Position numbers and translations under genes: made by a program
Shown here: positions 53,086 to 59,934 of the stretch, one piece after another
How positions within the stretch are numbered: position 1 is the first letter of the stretch
Layout of the letters: every line of letters starts with the position of its first letter
Origin: Kribbella italica
GTDB taxonomy: Bacteria > Actinomycetota > Actinomycetes > Propionibacteriales > Kribbellaceae
Reading direction: 5' to 3'
Length of the DNA stretch: 64,000 nucleotides
Assembly: GCF_014205135.1 (NCBI RefSeq)
Contig: NZ_JACHMY010000001.1
Coordinates: 2,666,001-2,730,000 of the forward strand
The notes under the pieces: generated by a model
Databases searched by the model: none
The model's input: only the letters and a program-made list of their open reading frames with translations
Told to the model about the DNA's origin: nothing

Positions 53086-54330
53086 CTAGGGCACTTGAGC
53101 CGCCGGCCGCGCAGTAGGCAGCCGGGCCGCCAGCAGAAGCAGCAGTCCGGCCAGAACGCACGCGCCCGCGACCAAGAGGACGAGTAGCCGGTAGCCGGCC
53201 GCGGCTGCGACCAGGGCTCCGCCGAGCGGCGCCGATGCTCTCGCCACCAGTACGGGCGCCGCCAGGGTGCCCGCGATCGTGCCGTACCCGGCCGCGCCGT
53301 AGCGATCCAGCAGGATCGCCGGTGTTGCGATCGAGGCGACTCCGAAGCCGAGGCCGAACAGGACGAGGCAGCCGACGGCTCCCATCACGTGCCGTCCGAC
53401 CACCGGGAGCATCGACAGCGCGGCGCCCTGGACGACGAAGATCGCACCGGCGATCGTGGCCATCGGCAACCATCGCGTCGACACCGTGGTCACCACCCGG
53501 CCAGTGACCGACAGGAGCCCGAGGAGACCCGCGAGCGTCGCCGCCAAGGCGGCCGGATGGCCGAGGCTGATCAGGTACAGCACGAGGTGTACGGCGATCA
53601 CGGCCAGCGCGGCGCCGTGCAGCACGAAGGTCGCCGCGAGCAGCCAGAACGCCGGATCGCGCAGCGCCCGACCGGGTGCCGGAGGGCTGTGGAGCGCAAC
53701 GGGCTCGACGCTCGCATGCATCCGGCGTAACGCCAGCCCGTGCAGCGGCACGGTGACGACTGCGAGGAGAACAGCCAGCACAACAAGGGCGCAGCGCCAC
53801 TCCAGCCTCGCCACCAGCTGTCCGGTGAGCGGGATGAAGATCGAACTGGCGAACCCGGCGACCAAGGTGACCCCGAGCAGGGCCTTCGCGCGCCGTCCGG
53901 GGCTGGACACGGCGACGATCACGGCGAACGCCGGCTCGTACAGCACCATCGCCGAAGCGACGCCGATCAGGACGAAGACGGCGTACAGCCCTGCCACGGT
54001 CTGGACCTGCGACCACCCCAGGACCGCGAGAGCACCGATCACCGATCCGACGGTCATCAACGCGTGACCGCCCCGAGCATCCAGCCACCGCCCGACCGGA
54101 ATCGACAGCAGGCCGGACACGAGCACCGCGACAGTGAGCGCGCCGGCCGCAGTCGCGGTCGAGATGCCCAGGTCGCGGCTCATCGGACCGAGAACGACAC
54201 CGAAGGCGTAGTAGAGAACGCCGTACCCGACGGTCTGGGTCGCGGCCAGTGCGCCGACCAGCCGCCTCGATCCAGGTCTGGCCTTGGTCTCGGACGCTCC
54301 CGTGGCGGCCAGACCTGGACCGGCAGACAT
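53086..54330 (-). CDS. MFS transporter in the arsenic region
   Basis: A 414-residue, 12-span major facilitator. Landmarks: the first helix TQTVGYGVLYYAFGVVLGPM, the loop 2-3 motif GRWLDARGG, YEPAFAVIVAV, and many Ala/Val/Leu spans up to a short Arg/Ala tail. The start ATG at 54330 overlaps the stop of the flavoprotein by one base (TGATG), so the two are translationally coupled. As no ArsB or ACR3 gene is visible, it is a candidate exporter for the product of the arsenic enzymes. It has no CC motif itself. The family alone does not reveal the substrate. Confidence 0.85.
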   Translation of the reverse strand: MSAGPGLAATGASETKARPGSRRLVGALAATQTVGYGVLYYAFGVVLGPMSRDLGISTATAAGALTVAVLVSGLLSIPVGRWLDARGGHALMTVGSVIGALAVLGWSQVQTVAGLYAVFVLIGVASAMVLYEPAFAVIVAVSSPGRRAKALLGVTLVAGFASSIFIPLTGQLVARLEWRCALVVLAVLLAVVTVPLHGLALRRMHASVEPVALHSPPAPGRALRDPAFWLLAATFVLHGAALAVIAVHLVLYLISLGHPAALAATLAGLLGLLSVTGRVVTTVSTRWLPMATIAGAIFVVQGAALSMLPVVGRHVMGAVGCLVLFGLGFGVASIATPAILLDRYGAAGYGTIAGTLAAPVLVARASAPLGGALVAAAAGYRLLVLLVAGACVLAGLLLLLAARLPTARPAAQVP

Positions 54331-55736
54331 CAGCCGCAGCAGCCCGACTGCGTGGTGGGCTTGGACTCGACGACCGTCAAGAGCCCGCCGCTGATGCCGG
54401 TGGCGAGTCCGCGGCCTGAGGGCGCGCTGATCGTGACCGCCTGTGGCGCCGGACCGCAGCAACCACCGCCAGCCTCGTCAGCGGAGTCGCCGTAGGCGAG
54501 GTTCGACGAGCAGACACCGGTCTCGGGCAAGTTGAGCCGTACGTCGCGCGCTGCCTCCCAGTCCCCTGCCAGCGCCGCGACCACCGAGCGAGCCTGCTCG
54601 TAGCCGGTCGCCAGCAGGAACGTCGGAGCCCGGCCGTACGACTTCGCGCCGACGGCGTAATAGCCGGGCTCCGGGTGCTGGAGCTGGTCCGCACCGTGCG
54701 GAGGCACCGTGCCGCAGGAGTGCTGGTTGGGGTCGATCAGCGGCGCCAGCTCTCGCGTCGATCCGAGGATCGGGTCCAGGTCCAGCCGCAGCTCACCGAC
54801 CATCTCGTGGTCGGGGCGGAAGCCGGTGGAGTTCACGATCGTGTCCACGACGACCCGGCGCTCGCCGGCAGCCAGCTCGGCGCGGCCGTCCGCCGTACGG
54901 GAGATCGACTCGATCCGGAAGCTGCTCACCAGCTCCACCAGGCCCGACTGGACGAGCTTCCTCAGCCGGGCACCGAGCGCGCCGCGGGCCGGGAGTTCGT
55001 CGGCGTCGCCTCCGCCGTAGGTCCGCGCCTGGTCCTGTCCCCGAACCACCCACAGGATCTCGGTGCCCGGCTCGTTCTCGGCCAGCTCGCCGAGTTCGAG
55101 CAGCGTCGTGGCGGCCGAGTGGCCCGCTCCGACGACCGCCGTACGACGGCCTGCGAAGCGCTCACGGTCGCGCCCGAAGACGTCCGGGAGCGCCGTCTCG
55201 ATAGCGTCGGCCAGCTCGGTCTCACCGCGGGCCGGGATTCCCGAGCCACCGAGCACGTTCGGCCGGCGCCACGTGCCGGCGGCGTCGATCACCGCGGCCG
55301 CGAGCAGCTCTTCGCCGTCAGCCAGTCGGACCAGGAAGGGCGCGTCCTCGCGGCCTGCCGTACGGACGCGGTCGAAGCCGACCCGGGTCACGGCGACCAC
55401 CTGGGCGCCGTACTGGATCCTGTCCGCGAGCTGCGGCGACTTCGCCAGCGGCGCCAGGTAGGAGTCGATCAGGTCGCCGCCGGTCGGCAGGTCGTCGAGG
55501 TTCGGCTCGATCCAGGACGTCTGTTCGAGCAAGCGGCGCGCGGCGCCGTCGATGTCGTAGCGCCAAGGGCTGAACAACTTCACGTGCCGCCACTCGTCGA
55601 TCGCCGCGGCCACCCCCGGGCCGGACTCCAGTACGACGAACTCCAGCCCACGCTCCGCCAGCTGAGCCGCAGCGGCCAACCCCACCGGGCCGCCACCGAT
55701 GACGACAACCGGCAGGTCCTTCGATGCAACGCTCAT
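54330..55736 (-). CDS. FAD/NAD(P)-binding oxidoreductase with vicinal-cysteine tail
   Basis: A 468-residue two-dinucleotide-fold flavoprotein: FAD motif VVVIGGGPVGLAAAAQLAE, the flavin-monooxygenase-like FSPWRYDIDG, NAD(P) motif TAVVGAGHSAATTLLELGE and NSTGFRPDHE. The last 70 residues carry GVCSSN, GGGCCGP and the terminal SGCCG, three cysteine clusters not needed for a normal oxidoreductase and well suited to bind As(III)/Sb(III). It is divergent from arsR (55827) with a shared 11-bp inverted repeat between, and coupled to the MFS gene. The reaction is unknown; it is related in fold but not closely to the ArsO-like protein at 56206. Confidence 0.8.
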   Translation of the reverse strand: MSVASKDLPVVVIGGGPVGLAAAAQLAERGLEFVVLESGPGVAAAIDEWRHVKLFSPWRYDIDGAARRLLEQTSWIEPNLDDLPTGGDLIDSYLAPLAKSPQLADRIQYGAQVVAVTRVGFDRVRTAGREDAPFLVRLADGEELLAAAVIDAAGTWRRPNVLGGSGIPARGETELADAIETALPDVFGRDRERFAGRRTAVVGAGHSAATTLLELGELAENEPGTEILWVVRGQDQARTYGGGDADELPARGALGARLRKLVQSGLVELVSSFRIESISRTADGRAELAAGERRVVVDTIVNSTGFRPDHEMVGELRLDLDPILGSTRELAPLIDPNQHSCGTVPPHGADQLQHPEPGYYAVGAKSYGRAPTFLLATGYEQARSVVAALAGDWEAARDVRLNLPETGVCSSNLAYGDSADEAGGGCCGPAPQAVTISAPSGRGLATGISGGLLTVVESKPTTQSGCCG

Positions 55737-55769
55737 GAGTCTGTCTCCACAACTTCCTGAGTTGATGAT

Positions 55770-55809
55770 CGTCTAATCAACGAACCCCACCTTGCCTCTT
55801 GATTAGACG
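55770..55809. promoter_or_regulatory. Inverted repeat operator between flavoprotein and arsR
   Basis: CGTCTAATCAA (55770-55780) and TTGATTAGACG (55799-55809) are a perfect 11-bp inverted pair with 18 nt between, in the 90-nt divergent gap. Each arm could be a half-site pair for an ArsR dimer. The second arm contains TTGATT at -35 distance from the GATGTA near the arsR start. Confidence 0.65.
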
Positions 55810-55826
55810 TAAGTCAAGATAGATGT

Positions 55827-56186
55827 ATGTCAAAACAGCAGCTGTCCCTCGAACCCGTCGGCGGGTGCTGCGTCCCGATCATGGACGCGGCCCTCGACGG
55901 TGCCGCCGCGGCCGAGGGTGCATCGGTGTTCAAGGCGCTGGCCGACCCGATCCGGCTGCGGCTGATGTCGATCATCGCCTCGGCCGCCGACGAGGTCTGC
56001 GTCTGCGACCTCACGCCCCAGTTCGACGTGTCCGGCCCGACGATCTCCCACCACCTGAAGGTCCTGCGGGAAGCCGGGCTGGTCGACTGCGAGCGACGCG
56101 GCACCTGGGTCTACTACTGGCCGCTGCCTGAACGCCTGACCTGGATGTCGACCCTGCTGTCGGTCCCAGCCCCCACCGCGGGCTGA
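55827..56186 (+). CDS. arsR: ArsR family arsenic-responsive repressor
   Basis: A 119-residue winged-helix repressor with the classical As(III) site CVCDL in helix 3 (EVCVCDLTPQF) and HTH SGPTISHHLKVLREAGLV, wing GTWVYYW. An extra vicinal pair sits near the N-terminus (VGGCCVPIMD), which could add a third or fourth thiol ligand. It is divergent from the CC-tailed flavoprotein and lies 19 nt upstream of the ArsO-like gene. The 11-bp inverted repeat in the gap is its likely operator and would control both directions. Confidence 0.92.
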   Translation: MSKQQLSLEPVGGCCVPIMDAALDGAAAAEGASVFKALADPIRLRLMSIIASAADEVCVCDLTPQFDVSGPTISHHLKVLREAGLVDCERRGTWVYYWPLPERLTWMSTLLSVPAPTAG

Positions 56187-56205
56187 TGCTCCGGACCCCA
56201 CTGAC

Positions 56206-57276
56206 GTGAGCCCGTCGCAACGCGAGGTCCGCTTCGTCGTGATCGGTGGCGGCCAGGCGGGCATGGCCACCGGCTTCTACCTGCGCCGCTCCGGCCTGAT
56301 CCCCGGCGAGGACTTCGTGATCCTCGACGCAGCCGAGCAGCCCGGCGGTGCGTGGGCCCGGATGTGGCCGACGCTGCGGACGTTTTCTCCGACGCAATAC
56401 TCGTCCCTGCCGGGCTGGATGATGCCTCCGTGGACCGGGGATTCCGGCTATCCGCTGGCAGCGCACGTCATCGACTACCTGACGCAGTACGAGAAGCGCT
56501 ACGAGCTCGACGTACACCGATCCGTCGCGGTCAGCTCCGTGAAGGGCGAGAGCGAACGCCTTAGGGTTGGCAGCACCGATGGCGAGTGGCTGGCCGAACA
56601 TGTGGTATCGGCGACCGGCACGTGGTCGAGACCGTTCGTGCCGACCTATCCTGGATCGTTCACCGGCCGGCAGCTCCACACGGCCGACTACCGGAACGCG
56701 AACGACTTCGTCGGCCAACGTGTGCTGATCGTCGGCGGCGGCAACTCGGCCGCGCAGATCCTCGCCGAGATCTCGGAGGTCGCCGCCACGACCTGGGTGA
56801 CGCTTCGACCGCCACTGTTTCTGCCCGATGACGTCGATGGCCGCGCCCTGTTCGAGATCGCCACCAGCAGGCATCGCGCGCGGCAGCTCGGCGAACCCGA
56901 CACCGCTGGTGTCTCCGGGCTCGGCGACATCGTGATGGTCGCGAGCGTCCGGGCTGCGCGCGAGCGCGGCGTACTGCATGCTCGGGAGCCGTTCGCCCGG
57001 CTGGTCGAGGACGGAGTCCGGTGGCAAGACGGCACCAAGTCCACGCACGACGCAATCATCTGGTGCACCGGCTTCCGGCCGGCACTCGGCCACCTCGCCC
57101 CACTCGGCCTCCGGGGACCGGAAGGCAACATCCCGATGGACGGCACCCGCTCGATCAAAGAACCCCGCCTGCATCTGATCGGCTACGGCGATTGGACAGG
57201 ACCGGCGTCGGCGACGCTCATCGGCGCCGGCCGCACCGCCCGCGAGTTGGTCGCCGGCCTCAACCATCGCGACTGA
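56206..57276 (+). CDS. arsO: ArsO-like flavin-dependent monooxygenase
   Basis: A 356-residue flavoprotein resembling the ArsO proteins of actinobacterial arsenic clusters: FAD motif VVIGGGQAGMATGFYLRR, LRTFSPTQYSSLPGWMMP, NADPH motif VLIVGGGNSAAQILAEI, and a C-terminal CTGFRPALGHLAPLGL. The start is GTG at 56206, 19 nt after arsR. ArsO is found with arsenic genes but its reaction is not established; a BVMO/FMO-like oxygenation or thiol redox role has been proposed. It ends just before the convergent arsC. Confidence 0.85.
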   Translation: MSPSQREVRFVVIGGGQAGMATGFYLRRSGLIPGEDFVILDAAEQPGGAWARMWPTLRTFSPTQYSSLPGWMMPPWTGDSGYPLAAHVIDYLTQYEKRYELDVHRSVAVSSVKGESERLRVGSTDGEWLAEHVVSATGTWSRPFVPTYPGSFTGRQLHTADYRNANDFVGQRVLIVGGGNSAAQILAEISEVAATTWVTLRPPLFLPDDVDGRALFEIATSRHRARQLGEPDTAGVSGLGDIVMVASVRAARERGVLHAREPFARLVEDGVRWQDGTKSTHDAIIWCTGFRPALGHLAPLGLRGPEGNIPMDGTRSIKEPRLHLIGYGDWTGPASATLIGAGRTARELVAGLNHRD

Positions 57277-57321
57277 CGGCACCGCGCTCACGTCGACAGC
57301 GATTCGCCGTGAAGCCGTCAG
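57273..57321. terminator. Possible bidirectional terminator stem
   Basis: CTGACGGC (57273-57280) and GCCGTCAG (57314-57321) form an 8-bp inverted repeat spanning both convergent stop codons, with a 33-nt loop. Weak because of the long loop. Confidence 0.3.
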
Positions 57322-57719
57322 GCGATCTGCAGTTCGCCGACCAGCTTCTCGACCCGGGCGCGGATCTCGTCGCGGACCTGGCGGACGACCTCGATCGGCT
57401 GCCCGGCCGGGTCGGTGAGTTCCCAGTCCTCGTACCGCTTGCCCGGGAAGATCGGGCAGGCGTCGCCACAGCCCATGGTCACGATGACGTCGCTCTCGCG
57501 GACGGTCTCGGTCTGGAGGAGCTGCGGGATCGCCCCGGTGATGTCGATGCCGACCTCTTTCATCGCCTCGACCGCGATCGGGTTGATCTGGTCGCGCGGC
57601 GCGGAGCCGGCCGACCGCACCTCGACGGTGTCGCCGGCCAGCTCCCGCAACCAGCCCGCGGCCATCTGGGACCGGCCGGCGTTGTGGACGCAGACGAAGA
57701 GAACGCTTGGCTTGCTCAC
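57318..57719 (-). CDS. arsC: Arsenate reductase, low-molecular-weight phosphatase type
   Basis: A 133-residue LMW-PTP-like arsenate reductase: P-loop VCVHNAGRSQMAAGW (nucleophile Cys10, CX5R), second functional cysteines in MGCGDACPIFPGKRYEDW, and the Asp general acid in DPAGQ. The CX3C pair after GC is typical of thioredoxin- or mycothiol-linked ArsC. It reduces As(V) to As(III). Its ATG overlaps the aquaporin stop by 4 nt (57716-57719), and it is the last gene of the four-gene arsenic operon. Confidence 0.93.
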   Translation of the reverse strand: MSKPSVLFVCVHNAGRSQMAAGWLRELAGDTVEVRSAGSAPRDQINPIAVEAMKEVGIDITGAIPQLLQTETVRESDVIVTMGCGDACPIFPGKRYEDWELTDPAGQPIEVVRQVRDEIRARVEKLVGELQIA

Positions 57720-58465
57720 TTGGATACTCCAGCAGTCGCAGGGTTTTCGGTGTGTGGGGTCACGACATCGTCGGCCGCTCGTCCGGCCGCGGGGTAGAGC
57801 AGTCTGAGGAGTCCGACACCGACGGCAGCTCCGATCACCTGGGCGATCACGAAGCCTGGCAGCGAGCCCGGCGCGATACCGGCGAAAGTGTCGCTGAACG
57901 CGCGCCCGATCGAGACCGCCGGGTTGGCGAACGAGGTCGAGGAGGTGAACCAGTACGCCGAACCGATGTACGCCCCGACCGCCGCCGGCGCGACCGCGGC
58001 CCGGCCGGACGCCGCGAGCGCGAAGATCAGGACGATGAGCCCGGCCGTCGCGACCACCTCACCGATCAGGAGATGACCCGCGGTGCGATCGGTCGTCGAC
58101 CAGGACACGGCCGCTTCGTCGTACATGAGGTTGGCCAGCACGGCGCCGAGGACGGCGCCACCGATCTGCGCGGGGATGTAGGCCGCTAGGTCGGTGGGCG
58201 TGAGGCCGGCACCGCTGCGGCGCCCGATCCACCAGTCGACCACCGAGACCACCGGGTTGAAGTGGGCGCCCGACACCGGCCCGATCATCAGGATGAGCAC
58301 AGCCAGGCCGAGCGCGGTGGCGAAGGCGTTCTCCAGCAACTGCAGGCCGACATCGTTCGGGGACAACGACGCGGCAGCGATGCCGGATCCGACCACAACG
58401 GTCACCAGCAGCCCGGTCCCGATGCCTTCGGCAACCACTCGTCGCCACAAGGGAATGGCGTTCAC
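57716..58465 (-). CDS. Aquaporin/MIP channel of the arsenic operon (AqpS-like)
   Basis: A 249-residue six-span major intrinsic protein. The two half-helix signatures are HFNPVVSVVDWW (NPV, first) and FANPAVSIGRAF (NPA, second). The position right after the second NPA, normally the selectivity-filter Arg of aquaporins and glycerol channels, is Val here; a wider, less selective pore is expected. In arsenic operons such channels let As(III), as uncharged arsenite, flow out after reduction, replacing a pump. Start is GTG 58465, overlapping the upstream arsC stop; its own stop overlaps the downstream arsC start. Confidence 0.9.
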   Translation of the reverse strand: MNAIPLWRRVVAEGIGTGLLVTVVVGSGIAAASLSPNDVGLQLLENAFATALGLAVLILMIGPVSGAHFNPVVSVVDWWIGRRSGAGLTPTDLAAYIPAQIGGAVLGAVLANLMYDEAAVSWSTTDRTAGHLLIGEVVATAGLIVLIFALAASGRAAVAPAAVGAYIGSAYWFTSSTSFANPAVSIGRAFSDTFAGIAPGSLPGFVIAQVIGAAVGVGLLRLLYPAAGRAADDVVTPHTENPATAGVSK

Positions 58466-59127
58466 CCGCGACCCGCCGGTACCTCGAGCTCGTCGAGCAA
58501 CTGGCGCACCCGCCGCTCGACCTCGTCCCGGATCGGCCGGATGTCGGCGACCTCCAGGCCGGCCGGGTCATCGATCGGCCAGTCCTCGTACCGCTTGCCG
58601 GGGAAGATCGGGCACGCGTCGCCACACCCCATGCTGATCACGACGTCGGCGGCACGCACCACTTCGTCGGTCCAGGGCTTCGGGAACTCGGTGGAGATGT
58701 CGATCCCGCGCTCGGCCATCGACGCGACCGCGGCGTCGTTCACCTCGATCCCGGGCTCCGAGCCACCCGACCAGCCGATCGCGCGGTCACCGACCAGATG
58801 CTCGAAGAAGCCGAGCGCCATCTGCGACCGGCCGGCGTTGTGAACACACAGGAACAGCACCACCGGACGGCCGTCGTCATGGTGCCCCTCCACCCGCGCC
58901 AACGCGGTCAGCCGCTGACGCGCGAACCGCTCCGCCAGCAGCGGAAGGAAGTTCGGGACGGTACTGCCGGTCGCGAACTGGTCGTAGCTGGAGTGCAGGA
59001 ACCGCTCGATCGTCTCCGGTCCGTAGATCCCGGCGAACTGCTCCCCCAGCCGGTACGACGCCGTACGCAGGGCAAGGTGCTGGTCGATGGACAGGTCTTC
59101 GCGTTCGTACCCGGCAACTTCGGTCAT
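58462..59127 (-). CDS. arsC: Arsenate reductase with N-terminal three-helix dimerisation domain
   Basis: A 221-residue two-domain reductase. Residues about 15-80 are the helical dimerisation domain seen in corynebacterial ArsC1'-type proteins (ALRTASYRLGEQFAGIYG, FLHSSYDQFATGSTVPNFL). Residues 88-221 are the LMW-phosphatase fold with P-loop FLCVHNAGRSQMALGF and MGCGDACPIFPGKRYEDW. It should reduce As(V) using mycothiol/mycoredoxin as its corynebacterial relatives do; this is inference. ATG 59127 overlaps the preceding stop by 4 nt. It is a diverged paralogue of the arsC two genes downstream. Confidence 0.92.
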   Translation of the reverse strand: MTEVAGYEREDLSIDQHLALRTASYRLGEQFAGIYGPETIERFLHSSYDQFATGSTVPNFLPLLAERFARQRLTALARVEGHHDDGRPVVLFLCVHNAGRSQMALGFFEHLVGDRAIGWSGGSEPGIEVNDAAVASMAERGIDISTEFPKPWTDEVVRAADVVISMGCGDACPIFPGKRYEDWPIDDPAGLEVADIRPIRDEVERRVRQLLDELEVPAGRG

Positions 59128-59828
59128 GCTCGGCTCCTTGAACCTCTCGCCCCAGTGGGCGAAACCAGTGGCACCAGCCGATCGATCCGGCCGGCGATCT
59201 CGCTGTAGGCAGCCTCGAAGGCCGCATCGGTGTCGGCAGGCGCCGGATCCGGCACCGACCAGTGCACCCGCGGCCGCGCCTCGGCCGGCAGGCCCTCGTA
59301 GGCGATGTCGCACACCGCGATGACCAGATCGTCGGCGCTCACGACGTCGTTGACCTGAGCCGTCCGCCAGGCGTCGGTCTCGAGTCCGTGCCGTCGCGCG
59401 ATCTTGGCCGCCCGCGGATGCACCCGCTCCGCGGGTCGTGTCCCGGCGGAGACCGCCGGAACACGACTGCATCGCGACCAGATCGCCGCCGCCAGCTGCG
59501 AACGCGCCGAGTTGTGTGTACACACGAAAACCACCCGCGGCACGTCGCTCAGCGAAGGACTCGCAATCCCCGCCAGCGTTGCGGGCACCAGCCGGACGTA
59601 GGTCCGCCGATGGTCACCCTCCGACCGCGTACGTACCACCAACTCGGCCTCCTGAAGCACCTTCAGGTGGTGGGCCACGAGGTTGGTCGGCATCTCGAGC
59701 AGCACGCCCAGCTCACCCGGCGCCGCGTCTCCGACCGTCAACGCGTCCACGATGGCCAGCCGCGCCGGATCACCAAGCGCGGCATGCACCCGCGCCCGCC
59801 AGGCTCTCGACATCTCCTCAGTGTTCAT
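59124..59828 (-). CDS. ArsR-LMW phosphatase fusion regulator
   Basis: A 234-residue fusion. Residues 1-85 are an ArsR winged helix (ARVHAALGDPARLAIVDAL, PTNLVAHHLKVLQEAELV, wing EGDHRRTYVRL) lacking the CVCDL arsenic site. Residues 97-225 are an LMW-PTP/ArsC-like domain with P-loop VFVCTHNSARSQLAAA and CDIAYEGLP; the second cysteine pair of true ArsC is reduced to one Cys. ATG 59828 is chosen because it begins the HTH; the frame is open 44 codons further upstream. It heads the four-gene arsenic operon and could sense arsenate or phosphate through the phosphatase domain. Confidence 0.9.
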   Translation of the reverse strand: MNTEEMSRAWRARVHAALGDPARLAIVDALTVGDAAPGELGVLLEMPTNLVAHHLKVLQEAELVVRTRSEGDHRRTYVRLVPATLAGIASPSLSDVPRVVFVCTHNSARSQLAAAIWSRCSRVPAVSAGTRPAERVHPRAAKIARRHGLETDAWRTAQVNDVVSADDLVIAVCDIAYEGLPAEARPRVHWSVPDPAPADTDAAFEAAYSEIAGRIDRLVPLVSPTGARGSRSRA

Positions 59829-59831
59829 TGA

Positions 59832-59864
59832 CTCAATGATCACTGAGCTATATTCGCCTGTCAA
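59832..59864 (-). promoter_or_regulatory. Promoter and operator of the arsenic operon
   Basis: On the minus strand, TTGACA (59864-59859) is followed after 17 nt by GATCAT (59841-59836). The 16-bp near-palindrome CTCAATGATCACTGAG (59832-59847, one mismatched pair) covers this -10. Transcription should start at or within a few nt of ATG 59828, so the mRNA is probably leaderless. The palindrome is the likely site of the ArsR-fusion protein. Confidence 0.6.
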
Positions 59865-59891
59865 CTCCCACAGGTACCGCGGACCATGGAC

Positions 59892-59914
59892 CCCTGGCTG
59901 CTCAACGCCCATGA
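59892..59914. repeat. 23-nt exact repeat, copy 2
   Basis: Exact copy of 45126-45148, located in the gap between the GAF-ANTAR gene and the arsenic promoter. The flanks are also partly alike (a CATG-containing base before and after), but the outer inverted repeat is not perfect here. Confidence 0.7.
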
Positions 59915-59934
59915 CCTGCCTGTGGGCAAATGCT

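Noticed and set aside
58462..59523. Extended start of the helical-domain ArsC at 59523
   Set aside because: The extra 132 codons run antisense-like through the ArsR-phosphatase gene in another frame; ATG 59127 overlaps the previous stop by 4 nt and begins the known helical domain.
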